The notes under the pieces are model-generated. The model saw only the letters and a list, made by a program, of their open reading frames with translations. It made no database searches and had not been told where the DNA came from. Positions 7,813 to 16,516 of a stretch of DNA of 64,000 bases are shown piece after piece. The number at the start of each line of letters is the position of its first letter. Position 1 is the first letter of the stretch. Location: NCBI GenBank assembly GCA_002305765.1, contig DBQU01000075.1, forward strand, positions 4,558 through 68,557, read 5' to 3'. Source of the stretch: Deltaproteobacteria bacterium UBA1386. Lineage in GTDB: Bacteria; Desulfobacterota; Syntrophorhabdia; Syntrophorhabdales; Syntrophorhabdaceae. The translations under genes and the position numbers were made by a program.

Positions 7813-8046
7813 ATGAAGAAATGCAGTGCGGCGGTTCTCTCCTTTCTCGTGATCGTTCTGGCGGCGTCAGCCGGCTTTGCCTCCGATGATCTCAAGATCG
7901 TCAAGGACAAAGAAGGCACCACCTGGTCTGTCGGTTCCGACGAATCACGTGAAAGGGCCAGGCAGGAGGAAGAGCGCGACAGGGATCGCGCCTGGGACAT
8001 GCTCAGGAACCAGTCGATCATAATCGACAAGCGGACAACGAAATAG
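7813..8046 (+). CDS. Small exported protein of unknown function
   Basis: From ATG 7813 the product is 77 residues. It has an N-terminal signal sequence (MKKCSAAVLSFLVIVLAASA, cleavage probably after GFA). The mature part is short and highly charged, with a run of Arg, Glu and Asp (SRERARQEEERDRDRAWDML). No family is recognised. It ends 2 nt before the NtrC-type regulator, so the two are co-transcribed, and it might act as a periplasmic modulator of that pathway (inference). Earlier in-frame Met codons exist at 7804 and 7684, but 7813 gives the best signal peptide. Confidence 0.75.
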   Translation: MKKCSAAVLSFLVIVLAASAGFASDDLKIVKDKEGTTWSVGSDESRERARQEEERDRDRAWDMLRNQSIIIDKRTTK

Positions 8047-8048
8047 GG

Positions 8049-9491
8049 ATGGAAAAAGGAAGGGTCATCATTGTTGAGGATGAGGAGAATATCCTCTCCA
8101 TGCTCGGTGAGTTTCTCATGGCCAACGGGTATGCCGTCGATCCCTACATCGACAGCAGAAAGGCCCTTTCGGCGCTGAAGAACAACGGCTACCATGTTCT
8201 GATAACGGACCTCATGATGCCCAAGGTCGACGGTCTTCAGCTTATTAACTTTATCCAGAAAGAATACCTCGACACCCTCGGCATTGTCATGACCGGGTAT
8301 GGCAGCATGGAAAGCGCCATAAGCGCCATGCGGTGCGGTGCCTTCGACTATATCCTCAAACCCTTCAAGTTCGAGGAAGTCCTCGCGACAGTGGATTCGG
8401 CCATGTACTACTTCAATCTCCTCAAGAGCGACAACATCCCCAAGGGTCTTACCCTCAAGGCGAATCTCCTGAGGCGGTATTCCGAGAACAAGATGGTCCG
8501 TGAGAACACCATTCTGAGGTCGGCCCTCAAGGACAAGTACAAGTTCGAGAACATCATCGGGGTGAGCTTTCCCATGCAGAAGGTCTTCGAGATGATCGAG
8601 CGCGTGGCCGACACCAGCGCCACGGTGCTGATCACCGGTGAGAGCGGTGTGGGCAAGGAACTCGTGGCGAGGGCCATCCATTACAATTCGTCGAAGCGGG
8701 ACAACCCTCTCGTTGTGGTCAATTGCGGCGCCATTCCGGAGACCCTCCTGGAGAGCGAGCTTTTCGGCTATGAGAAGGGCGCTTTCACGGGTGCCGTGAA
8801 TACCCGTCTCGGCAGGTTCGAGCTCGCGGCGGGCGGCTCGATCTTTCTCGATGAGATCGGGGACATGAGCTTCAACCTGCAGGTCAAGCTCCTGAGGGTC
8901 CTCCAGGAGAAGTCCTTCGAGCGCATCGGCGGCTCGAAGACGATCAAGGTCGACGTGAGGATCATCGCCGCCACGAACCGCAAGCTGGAAGACCTCGTCA
9001 GTGAGAACAAGTTCCGTGAGGACCTGTACTACCGTCTCAACGTTGTTCCCATCGAGATCCCGCCGCTCAGGGAGAGGCGTCAGGACATCCCGCTGCTCGT
9101 CAATTTCTTCCTCGAACAATCCAACAGGATAAACTCGGCGGCCATCGAGGGCTTTTCGGAAGAGGCCATGAAGGCCCTGATGGAATATGATTTCCCCGGC
9201 AACGTCAGGGAATTGCAGAATATCGTGGAACGCATGGTGGTCCTCAAGAGGGAAGGGCACATCGATATAGAGGACCTCCCCGAGAAGCTGTACGGCCACC
9301 AAAAGGAAGAAGTGCCGACCCCGGAGATCGACATAGACAGGGGTTACGACACGCTCGTTTCCGAATTCGAAAAGACCCTCATCATGAAGGCCCTCACCGA
9401 AACCCAGGGCGTGAAAAGCAAGGCCGCCCAGGCCCTCAACATCAACAGAACGACACTCATAGAAAAAATGAAAAGGCTCGGCCTGGACTAG
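8049..9491 (+). CDS. Sigma-54 dependent response regulator, NtrC/FlgR type
   Basis: This 480-residue activator has three parts. A receiver domain covers residues 5-120 with phospho-acceptor D54. An AAA+ domain covers about 165-400 with Walker A GESGVGKE (197-204), the sigma-54 contact loop GAFTGA (244-249) and Walker B SIFLDEIGD. A C-terminal Fis-type helix-turn-helix (KSKAAQALNINRTTL) completes it. It is expected to open sigma-54 promoters. Several lie in this window, upstream of the flagellar kinase, fliL, cheW and a bactofilin. Its cognate kinase is not adjacent; the kinase at 9755 is paired with the second regulator. Confidence 0.95.
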   Translation: MEKGRVIIVEDEENILSMLGEFLMANGYAVDPYIDSRKALSALKNNGYHVLITDLMMPKVDGLQLINFIQKEYLDTLGIVMTGYGSMESAISAMRCGAFDYILKPFKFEEVLATVDSAMYYFNLLKSDNIPKGLTLKANLLRRYSENKMVRENTILRSALKDKYKFENIIGVSFPMQKVFEMIERVADTSATVLITGESGVGKELVARAIHYNSSKRDNPLVVVNCGAIPETLLESELFGYEKGAFTGAVNTRLGRFELAAGGSIFLDEIGDMSFNLQVKLLRVLQEKSFERIGGSKTIKVDVRIIAATNRKLEDLVSENKFREDLYYRLNVVPIEIPPLRERRQDIPLLVNFFLEQSNRINSAAIEGFSEEAMKALMEYDFPGNVRELQNIVERMVVLKREGHIDIEDLPEKLYGHQKEEVPTPEIDIDRGYDTLVSEFEKTLIMKALTETQGVKSKAAQALNINRTTLIEKMKRLGLD

Positions 9492-9529
9492 TCCGGCGGG
9501 CTGTCAAAAAAATGACAAACCGAAAGACG

Positions 9530-9717
9530 GCTTGAACCGCTTGAACCGCTTGAATGGGAAAAGCCGCTTGAATGGCTTGAGTAGCTTGAATCGCTTGAGG
9601 GTTAAAGGACAAAGAAGAAAGGGTTTCAGTTGGGAGATACTATCCCCGGCATGATGCCAAAAGCGCTTTGTTTTTGAGCCATTCAAGCCATTCAAGCTAC
9701 TCAAGCCATTCAAGCCG
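9530..9717. repeat. Inverted arrays of a GCTTGAATN nonamer
   Basis: The left arm (9530-9600) has seven to eight copies of the 9-nt word GCTTGAATN. The right arm (9677-9717) has four copies of the complement NATTCAAGC. The spacer between them is homologous, in inverted orientation, to the spacer of the element at 17831-17974; both contain a GCCGGGGATA core and end at CTCAAGCG. The element separates the regulator gene from the sigma-54 promoter of the next operon. Confidence 0.85.
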
Positions 9718-9725
9718 TCTTTACC

Positions 9726-9742
9726 TTGGCACCCTTCTTGCA
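9726..9742 (+). promoter_or_regulatory. Sigma-54 promoter of the flagellar kinase operon
   Basis: TTGGCACCCTTCTTGCA matches the sigma-54 consensus almost perfectly (TGGCAC-N5-TTGCA, GG-N10-GC). Transcription would start near 9753, only about 2 nt before the best start codon of the kinase gene at 9755. It likely drives the kinase, its regulator and the flgB-fliI series. Confidence 0.85.
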
Positions 9743-9754
9743 AAATCTCCCCGC

Positions 9755-10855
9755 ATGCAGATTCCCGAAGCCAGACTCCTCGAAGACGCTTTCAACGAGT
9801 TTTCCAAGGCCTCAGATTCGATCATAAGCCATTACGGGGTGCTGGAAAGCCAGATCAGAGAACTCAAGAGGGAACTCGAAGAGAAGAACAGGGCGCTGGA
9901 GCGGGCCAGCGAGTACCTTTATACGATACTCGATTCCCTGCCCGTCGGCGTCGTCGTCGTTGACGGGAAGTCCGTCATCTTTGCCAACAAGAACGCCGAG
10001 GACCTCATCCCCGAGGGGATCATCGGGAACCTGTCCGGCACGGCGGAGAGGACGGGAGAGATAAGGTGCGGTCTCGGCCGGTACCGGTGGAAGACCCAGG
10101 CGCTCGCCAACGGCTTCGAAGGCAGGCACGTTGTTGCCATCGAGGACGTCACCGAGATCGAAAGGATGAAGGAGCACATGGAGCGTGACGAGCGCCTCAT
10201 GGCCATGGGAGAGATGGCGGCCCGGATATCCCACGAGATCAAGAACCCGCTGGGAAGCATGGAGCTCTTCCTTTCCATGCTCATGGCCGGCAAGACGCGG
10301 GTGCGCGACCGCAAGTACCTCGAGTACATCCTCTTCGGCGTCAAGACCATCGACAGGATCATCAATAATATACTCTCCTACACCCGGCCGCGGGAACTGT
10401 CCCTGAAAGAGGGGGAACTGAGGTCCGTCGTCGGCGACACGCTGGAGTTCATGAGCGTGTCCACGTCGGTGAGGGAGATAGACCTTGAATTCGCGCCTGC
10501 TTCGGCAGGACGGGCCGAGTTCGATCCTGACATGCTGAAGCTCGTCGTCATGAATCTCGTGAGCAATGCCATGGACGCCGTGGGTCCCGGCGGCAGGATC
10601 AAGGTGGACATACGCGAGAACGAACGGTATGGGGTCCTCGTCGTCAGCGACAACGGACCGGGCATGACGGAGGAATTGCGAAGGAATATCTTCAATCCCT
10701 TCTTCACAACGAAGGATAAGGGTGTGGGCCTGGGACTCTTCATTGTCTACAACATCGTGAAGGCCCACGGCGGTTCGGTCGAGGTGGAGTCCGAAGAGGG
10801 ATCGGGTTCATCTTTCCTCATCTATATCCCCAAGGAGAGGCTGACGGTCATATGA
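9755..10855 (+). CDS. PAS-domain sensor histidine kinase, FlgS type
   Basis: From ATG 9755 the product is a soluble 366-residue kinase. A coiled coil occupies about residues 28-55 and a PAS domain about 55-130. The HisKA box RISHEIKNPLGSME has phospho-acceptor H160. The HATPase domain shows MNLVSNAMDAV, DNGPGM and GVGLGLFIV. No membrane segment or signal peptide is seen, so it senses a cytoplasmic cue, as does FlgS of epsilon-proteobacteria. The frame is open further upstream, but that part is the repeat element and the promoter. It overlaps the next gene by 4 nt (ATGA), which marks the two as a kinase-regulator pair. Confidence 0.93.
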   Translation: MQIPEARLLEDAFNEFSKASDSIISHYGVLESQIRELKRELEEKNRALERASEYLYTILDSLPVGVVVVDGKSVIFANKNAEDLIPEGIIGNLSGTAERTGEIRCGLGRYRWKTQALANGFEGRHVVAIEDVTEIERMKEHMERDERLMAMGEMAARISHEIKNPLGSMELFLSMLMAGKTRVRDRKYLEYILFGVKTIDRIINNILSYTRPRELSLKEGELRSVVGDTLEFMSVSTSVREIDLEFAPASAGRAEFDPDMLKLVVMNLVSNAMDAVGPGGRIKVDIRENERYGVLVVSDNGPGMTEELRRNIFNPFFTTKDKGVGLGLFIVYNIVKAHGGSVEVESEEGSGSSFLIYIPKERLTVI

Positions 10856-12141
10856 AAACGAATGTCCTTGTAGTCGATGACGACAACCACATGCGCATAG
10901 CGCTGAAGGAGTCTCTGGTGCGCGCGGGATACAGCGTCGCCCTCGCGGAGGACGGCAAGAAGGCCATGGTCGAGATCGACAGGAACATATTCGACCTCGT
11001 CATCACCGACGTGAAGATGCCTCATCTCGGCGGCATCGACCTTCTCAGGGCCATAAAGGAGACGTCGCCGCTTATGCCCGTCATCCTTATGACAGGATAC
11101 GGCACGGTCAAGGACGCGGTGCAGGTCATCAAGGAGGGCGCCTACGACTACATCCAGAAGCCCTTCAACACGGATACGCTCTACAGCGTGGTGCAACGGG
11201 CCCTCGGTGTGAACAACGGGAAGATCGTCTTCGTCTCGCGGGCAATGAAAGAGGTGCTCCAGAAGGCGCAGAGGGTGGCCGGGTCCGACGCGACGGTTCT
11301 TGTCCTCGGAGAGAGCGGTGTGGGCAAAGAGGTGGTATCGAAATTCATCCACGAGAACTCCGGCCGCGCCCACATGCCCTTCGTTGCCGTCAACTGCGCC
11401 GCTCTGCCCGAGAACCTTCTCGAGAGCGAGCTCTTCGGCTACGAGAAAGGGGCCTTCACGGGCGCCCTGTCGCGCAAGCCAGGGAAGTTCGAACTCGCCG
11501 ACAAGGGCACCATCCTCCTCGATGAGATCACCGAGATGGACCTCAAGCTCCAGGCAAAGCTCCTGCGCGTGCTCCAGGAAAAGGAGGTGGAGGCCCTCGG
11601 GTCCCGGTCCCCCCGGAAGATCGACGTCCGAGTCATCGCGACGACGAACAGGGATATCGTGAAGACGGTGGGCGACGGGAACTTCCGGGAGGACCTGTAC
11701 TATCGCCTCAGCGTCTTTCCCATCACCATCCCGGCCCTGCGCGAGCGCCGCGATGACATAGCACCCCTTGTGAACCACCTGCTGAAGAAGCATTCCCGGG
11801 GAATGGACATCGGGGTGAGCGACGAGGCGATGGAACACCTGACCAGCAGGCACTGGAAAGGGAATGTCCGGGAGCTGGAGAACGTCATAGCCAGGGCGTG
11901 CATACTTTCCAACGGGTCCGTCATCACCATGAGCCACCTCGATGAGGGCAGGCCCGCCCAGGACATGGCGGTGGGCTCCGTCCGGGACATGGAGACGAAG
12001 CTCATCATCGACGCCCTCAAGTCCGTCAGGGGGAACAGGTCGAAGGCCGCGGGCATACTGGGCATAACCGTCCGCACGCTGCGCAACAAGATAAACGAGT
12101 ACAGGGCAATGGGCATCGACGTGCCCGCAAGGGAGTATTGA
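10852..12141 (+). CDS. Sigma-54 dependent flagellar response regulator, FlgR type
   Basis: This 429-residue NtrC-family activator has a receiver domain (D53 in LVITDVKMP) and an AAA+ domain with Walker A GESGVGKE (153-160) and GAFTGA (200-205). The Fis-type helix-turn-helix SKAAGILGITVRTLRNKI is at the C-terminus. It is translationally coupled to the PAS kinase before it and sits 1 nt before flgB. It is therefore the best candidate for the master activator of the sigma-54 flagellar class, acting on its own operon as well. Confidence 0.94.
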   Translation: MKTNVLVVDDDNHMRIALKESLVRAGYSVALAEDGKKAMVEIDRNIFDLVITDVKMPHLGGIDLLRAIKETSPLMPVILMTGYGTVKDAVQVIKEGAYDYIQKPFNTDTLYSVVQRALGVNNGKIVFVSRAMKEVLQKAQRVAGSDATVLVLGESGVGKEVVSKFIHENSGRAHMPFVAVNCAALPENLLESELFGYEKGAFTGALSRKPGKFELADKGTILLDEITEMDLKLQAKLLRVLQEKEVEALGSRSPRKIDVRVIATTNRDIVKTVGDGNFREDLYYRLSVFPITIPALRERRDDIAPLVNHLLKKHSRGMDIGVSDEAMEHLTSRHWKGNVRELENVIARACILSNGSVITMSHLDEGRPAQDMAVGSVRDMETKLIIDALKSVRGNRSKAAGILGITVRTLRNKINEYRAMGIDVPAREY

Positions 12142-12142
12142 C

Positions 12143-12505
12143 ATGCAGATAGTGGATCTCATCGGAAAGGCGCTCTCCGTACGGGCCTTCTATCACAAGG
12201 TGATCTCCGGCAACATCGCGAATGCCCAGACCCCCGGGTACAAGGAAAAGGAGATCGATTTCCGGCGGGAGCTCGACAGGCGCACCGGCCCCGAGGCGGG
12301 ACTCGCTCCCTCAGGCGACGCGGGCTACACGATAACGGAGAACCTGGGGCATGACGGCCTCGCGCGCCTTGACGGAAACACCGTCAGCGTGGAAGACCAG
12401 ACAGTGAAGCTCACGGAAAACCAGCTGATGTACCAAGCACTGGTCCAGATGGCCTCAAAACGTTTTGCCATGATGAGGTATCTCATAGGCGAAGGAAAGA
12501 GGTAG
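12143..12505 (+). CDS. flgB: FlgB, flagellar proximal rod protein
   Basis: FlgB forms the proximal rod of the basal body. The 120-residue product has the rod-family N-terminal signature SGNIANAQTPGYKEKEIDF and the C-terminal helix (MYQALVQMASKRFAMMRYLI) that together form the coiled D0 core. It is of usual length and is followed by flgC after 4 nt, as in most flagellar clusters. Confidence 0.97.
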   Translation: MQIVDLIGKALSVRAFYHKVISGNIANAQTPGYKEKEIDFRRELDRRTGPEAGLAPSGDAGYTITENLGHDGLARLDGNTVSVEDQTVKLTENQLMYQALVQMASKRFAMMRYLIGEGKR

Positions 12506-12509
12506 GAAT

Positions 12510-12941
12510 ATGGGAGCATTCGATATCTTCAAGATCAGCGCTTCAGGGATGAAGGCCCAGAGGAAACGCATGGACATCGCGGCCTCGAACCTTGCCAACG
12601 TCCAGACCACGAACACGGAAGAGGGCGGGCCCTACAGGAAGAAGGATGTTGTATTTAAGGCGGCGGACGTCTCCGACGACAAAAGCTTCTCGGGGACCCT
12701 CTCAAAGAAGGTGGAGGGCGTCGAGATCGACTCTGTCAAGGAGAGCGACAAGCCATTTCAGTTGGTCTACAACCCGAGCCATCCCGACGCCAATTCTGAA
12801 GGATACGTCACATTTCCCAACGTGAACCTGATGGAAGAGATGACGGACATGACGGCGGCCGCCCGTGCCTACGAGGCGAACGTCAACGTTCTCAATACGA
12901 CGAAGGACATGTTCCTGAAGACTCTCGACCTTATTAAATAG
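12510..12941 (+). CDS. flgC: FlgC, flagellar proximal rod protein
   Basis: FlgC is the second proximal rod subunit. Its 143 residues include the rod motif MDIAASNLANVQTTNTEEGG near residue 25 and the C-terminal YVTFPNVNLMEEMTDM segment followed by RAYEANVNVLNTTKDM, both characteristic of FlgC. It lies between flgB and fliE in the usual order. Confidence 0.97.
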   Translation: MGAFDIFKISASGMKAQRKRMDIAASNLANVQTTNTEEGGPYRKKDVVFKAADVSDDKSFSGTLSKKVEGVEIDSVKESDKPFQLVYNPSHPDANSEGYVTFPNVNLMEEMTDMTAAARAYEANVNVLNTTKDMFLKTLDLIK

Positions 12942-12953
12942 GGGGGCGGACCC

Positions 12954-13241
12954 ATGAAGGTAGAAAACTTTACTCTTCCCAGTTTTGGCGAGGTCGTAAG
13001 ACCGGCCAACGAAAAGACCAGGACCTCCTTCGGTGATGTCCTGAAGGACTCCATCAAGAAGGTCGTGGAACTCGAGAAGGAAGCGGACAAGGAAGTGGAA
13101 AAACTGGTCAAGATGGAGAACACCGATGTTCAGACCACGATGATCGCGATCGAGAAAGCGGACCTGTCCTTCCAGATGATGATGCAGATACGGAACAAGA
13201 TCATCTCCGCTTATGAAGAGATAATGAGAATGCAGGTGTAA
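12954..13241 (+). CDS. fliE: FliE, hook-basal body adaptor
   Basis: FliE connects the MS ring to the rod and is exported early. The 95-residue product ends with the conserved amphipathic segment DVQTTMIAIEKADLSFQMMM followed by IRNKIISAYEEIMRMQV. The N-terminal half is charged and variable, as expected. It is directly upstream of fliF. Confidence 0.96.
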   Translation: MKVENFTLPSFGEVVRPANEKTRTSFGDVLKDSIKKVVELEKEADKEVEKLVKMENTDVQTTMIAIEKADLSFQMMMQIRNKIISAYEEIMRMQV

Positions 13242-13244
13242 CGT

Positions 13245-14879
13245 ATGCCTCCGATGGACGAACTTCTCAACACCACCAAGAACTATCTCAAAACGACCCC
13301 GAAGAGCAAACTCTACATGTACCTCTTTCTTTTCATAGCGCTCGTGGGAGGCTCCATCATCGGTCTTTCCTTCCTACAGAAAGAGACCTACCAGACGCTG
13401 TTCGCCGGCCTCTCCACGGAGGACGCCTCGGTGGTCGTGGCGAAGCTCAAGGAGCTCAAGGTTCCCTACAAGCTGGGTCTTGGCGGCACCTCGATCTCGG
13501 TCCCCAAAGACAAGGTCTATGACGTGCGGCTCATGCTTGCCGGTCAGAACGCCCTTCCCGGCGGCGGAGGGGTCGGTTACGAGCTCTTCGACAAGACGAA
13601 CTACGGCATGACGGAATTCATGCAGAACATCAATTACAAACGCGCCATACAGGGGGAGCTTTCGCGCACCATCAACCAGATGCCCGAGGTGAAGGCATCC
13701 CGGGTGCACATCGCCATACCGGAAAAGACCCTCTTCACAGACAGGGAAAAGGACGTCACCGCGTCGGTCTTCCTCAAGCTCCGGGGCGGGAAGACGCTCT
13801 CCAAGGAACAGGTGGCGGGGATCGTCCACCTGGTTTCGGGCAGCATAGAGGGGCTCAAGGCCGACAATGTGACGATCGTCGATTCCTTCGGCAAAATACT
13901 GTACAAGGCCGGGAGCTCCGGCACGGCGGTCGCCCTTTCGGGCCAGCAGTTCGAGCTGCAGAAGAGCGTTGAAAGGACCATCGAAGAATCGGTCCAATCC
14001 ATGCTCGACAGGTTCATCCCCGCCAACAAGTCGATCATACGGGCCAATGTGGATCTCAATCTCCGCAAGGTTGAAAAGGTGGAAGAGGAGTTCGACCCGA
14101 ACAAGAGGGTCCCCACGAGCGAGCGCAAGAGCAGGGAGAAGACACTGAACCGCACGGCCGGGCAGGCAGGAGTCCCCGGGGTGGCATCCAACGTTCCCAA
14201 CGCCACGGGCAAGGACCGGAACGCGTCGGCGGCCGTGTCCCAGACGTCGGCAGGGCGCGGCAGTGAATCGGAACGCGAAGAGACCCAGGTTACCTACGAG
14301 GTGAGCAAGACCGTCAAGAAGATAGTGGAGCCCTACGGCGATATCAAGCGCCTCTCCGTGGCCATCGTTCTCGACGGCAAGTATGAAAAGGTGAAAGGCC
14401 AGAACGGGGAGGAGCTCAAGTATTCCCCGCGGTCCCAGAAAGAGCTTGCCGACATCAAGGGGATCGTGGCGAGGGCCGTCGGTATCGACGAGGCGCGGGG
14501 CGACAAGATCGAGGTCCTCAACGTCCCCTTTGAGACCGAAGGCCTCGCCGACGAAAAAGGGCTTCTCGACGCGGCGGAGCGGAAGGAGATGATATTCAGC
14601 TTCAGCAGGTATGGCTTCTACGCCCTTATCATCGCGGCGCTCTTCTTCTTCGTGATCAAGCCCGTGCTCGGTTTCCTTAAATCGCGGGCGGACCGCGCTC
14701 CCATGTACAAGGTCAAGGACGTGTACATGAAGAGCGGCGGCGGTAGCGGCACCACCGCGGTGACGGGAGACCAGCCCGTCGCCATAGAGAGCAAGCAGCA
14801 GGCGGCGATCAACGATGTCCTGAGGGACAAGGTCGTTGTCGGATCCGTGATCAAGGAATGGGTGAAGGAAGGGACGTAA
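13245..14879 (+). CDS. fliF: FliF, flagellar MS-ring protein
   Basis: FliF builds the membrane-embedded MS ring. The 544-residue protein has two membrane segments, at about residues 23-43 and 456-478. These enclose a large periplasmic ring-building region with the conserved ALPGGGGVGYELFD and INYKRAIQGELSRTI motifs. A low-complexity linker lies at about residues 300-350. The cytoplasmic C-terminus (about residues 525-544) binds FliG, which is encoded next after 3 nt. Confidence 0.97.
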   Translation: MPPMDELLNTTKNYLKTTPKSKLYMYLFLFIALVGGSIIGLSFLQKETYQTLFAGLSTEDASVVVAKLKELKVPYKLGLGGTSISVPKDKVYDVRLMLAGQNALPGGGGVGYELFDKTNYGMTEFMQNINYKRAIQGELSRTINQMPEVKASRVHIAIPEKTLFTDREKDVTASVFLKLRGGKTLSKEQVAGIVHLVSGSIEGLKADNVTIVDSFGKILYKAGSSGTAVALSGQQFELQKSVERTIEESVQSMLDRFIPANKSIIRANVDLNLRKVEKVEEEFDPNKRVPTSERKSREKTLNRTAGQAGVPGVASNVPNATGKDRNASAAVSQTSAGRGSESEREETQVTYEVSKTVKKIVEPYGDIKRLSVAIVLDGKYEKVKGQNGEELKYSPRSQKELADIKGIVARAVGIDEARGDKIEVLNVPFETEGLADEKGLLDAAERKEMIFSFSRYGFYALIIAALFFFVIKPVLGFLKSRADRAPMYKVKDVYMKSGGGSGTTAVTGDQPVAIESKQQAAINDVLRDKVVVGSVIKEWVKEGT

Positions 14880-14882
14880 TCG

Positions 14883-15884
14883 ATGAACCCCGAAGATCTG
14901 TCAGGAGTCAGAAAGGCCGCCATTCTCCTTCTCACCATGGATGACGAGGTGACGAAGGACGTGATGAAGGGCCTCGATGAGGAAGAGATCGAGGCGATCG
15001 GCAAAGAGATCACGAATCTCAAGCTCATCCCCGACCACGTGGTCCACAGGGTCCAGGAAGAGTTCATGACGAAGGTCTCGAAGAGGAGCAAGAATGTCGT
15101 TGGCGGCGAAAGCAAGTTCCGCCTCCTCGTCAAGAAAAGCTTCGACGAGGAGCGGGCGGAGATACTTCTTGGCAATCTGGACACGAAGAAGGGTGTTCCC
15201 GGAGAGTTCCTGAAGCGCTGTGATCCGAGGGTCCTCGCGAACGTGATACGGGAGGAGCATCCCCAGACAATGGCCCTGGTTCTGTCGGTGCTCGGGACGA
15301 AGAAGGCGGGAGACGCCATCAGCTGCCTGCCTGAGAGGGTGCAGACGGACGTTGTCGTGCGCATGGCCAATCTCGAAAAGGTCGACCTGAAGACGTTGGC
15401 CGAGGTTGAGAGCGTTATACGGGACCAGCTCGAGAGCACCATGGGCGGGGCCGAAGGCAAGCAGCTCGGCGGCGTGGAGGTGGTGGCCAGCATACTGAAC
15501 CAGATGGACAGGACCCTGGAATCGGAGCTTCTCGGAAAGCTCGAGGAGACCAATCCCGACCTGGCGGAAAAGATCCGGCAGCTCATGTTCACCTTCGAAG
15601 ACCTCGCCCACCTCGACGACCGCAGCATCCAGGTGCTTCTCAAGGAGGTCTCGTCCGAGGATATCGGTATCGCCCTCAAGGGTGCCTCGGACAGCATGAA
15701 GGAAAAGATATACTCCAACATGTCCGAACGCGCCGCGGCCATGCTCAAGGAAGACCTCGAGGCCATGGGCCCCGTTCGTCTCTCAGACGTCGAAAAGGCC
15801 CAGGTGAAGATCGCCATGGTCGCCAAGAAGCTCGAAAGCGAGGGCAAGATCTTTCTGTCCCGGGGGAATGAAGAGTTCATTTGA
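14883..15884 (+). CDS. fliG: FliG, flagellar motor switch protein
   Basis: FliG is the rotor protein on which MotA acts. The 333-residue product has the N-terminal FliF-binding domain (VRKAAILLLTMD), the middle EHPQTMALVLSVLG motif at about residue 123, and the C-terminal torque helix with alternating charges near DLAHLDDRSIQVLLKEV (about 240-256). Length is standard. Its stop overlaps the fliH start. Confidence 0.98.
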   Translation: MNPEDLSGVRKAAILLLTMDDEVTKDVMKGLDEEEIEAIGKEITNLKLIPDHVVHRVQEEFMTKVSKRSKNVVGGESKFRLLVKKSFDEERAEILLGNLDTKKGVPGEFLKRCDPRVLANVIREEHPQTMALVLSVLGTKKAGDAISCLPERVQTDVVVRMANLEKVDLKTLAEVESVIRDQLESTMGGAEGKQLGGVEVVASILNQMDRTLESELLGKLEETNPDLAEKIRQLMFTFEDLAHLDDRSIQVLLKEVSSEDIGIALKGASDSMKEKIYSNMSERAAAMLKEDLEAMGPVRLSDVEKAQVKIAMVAKKLESEGKIFLSRGNEEFI

Positions 15885-16516
15885 AAGACCAGGAAATGGA
15901 AACCTTTACCCTGCATGACCTCGCCGATGAGATGCCGGAGGAAAGAACCTTCGATTTCATCAGGCTTTTCGATGAAGAGGAGGCCCGGGTCTCCGAAGAC
16001 GAGGCGGCCCCCGAGGCCCCGACGACGGTCAATATCGAGGAAGAGGCACGCAGGGTATTCGAGGAGGCCTTCGCTCAAGGTGAAAAGGCCGGACATGAAA
16101 TGGGAATGAAGAAGGTGGAGCCCATGATAAAGAGACTGGGTGCCTTCATGGGAGAGCTTTCCCTTTTCAGGGAGGGACTCGTGAAGAGGGCCGAGAACCT
16201 CTCGACGGAACTGGCCCTTATCTTCGCGGAGGCCATCGTCCTCAGGGAATGCGCGGAGCATCGCGACGCCGTTCTCGCGATGGTCAGGAAGGCCCTTTCC
16301 CTCTGCGAGGAGAGGAGCGGGACGACGATCCGCCTGAGGAGCGAGGACGCGGACCTCATCCCGGAAGGCGGACTGGGGCAGTTCAAGATCGTCAGGGACG
16401 ATACGATGCGCGAACCGGGCTTTATCATCGAGACGAACTTCGGCGACATAGACGGCCGGATCTCCGTCCAGATGGAAGAGCTCAGAAAAGAGTATCTCAA
16501 TGGAAGATTCGATTGA
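15881..16516 (+). CDS. fliH: FliH, regulator of the export ATPase
   Basis: FliH dimers hold the FliI ATPase in check and deliver it to the export gate. The 211-residue product is acidic at the N-terminus, then has a helical EEARRVFEEAFAQGEKAGHE stretch with small residues spaced as in FliH/YscL proteins, and a globular C-terminal domain with LIPEGGLGQFKIVRDDTM. Identity is weak by sequence but clear from position between fliG and fliI. The start is uncertain: TTG at 15881, overlapping the fliG stop, or ATG at 15896, five codons later. Confidence 0.88.
   Translation: MKDQEMETFTLHDLADEMPEERTFDFIRLFDEEEARVSEDEAAPEAPTTVNIEEEARRVFEEAFAQGEKAGHEMGMKKVEPMIKRLGAFMGELSLFREGLVKRAENLSTELALIFAEAIVLRECAEHRDAVLAMVRKALSLCEERSGTTIRLRSEDADLIPEGGLGQFKIVRDDTMREPGFIIETNFGDIDGRISVQMEELRKEYLNGRFD

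Noticed and set aside
7770..9302. A 510-codon open frame on the minus strand
   Set aside because: Antisense to the NtrC-type regulator with its intact Walker and GAFTGA motifs.
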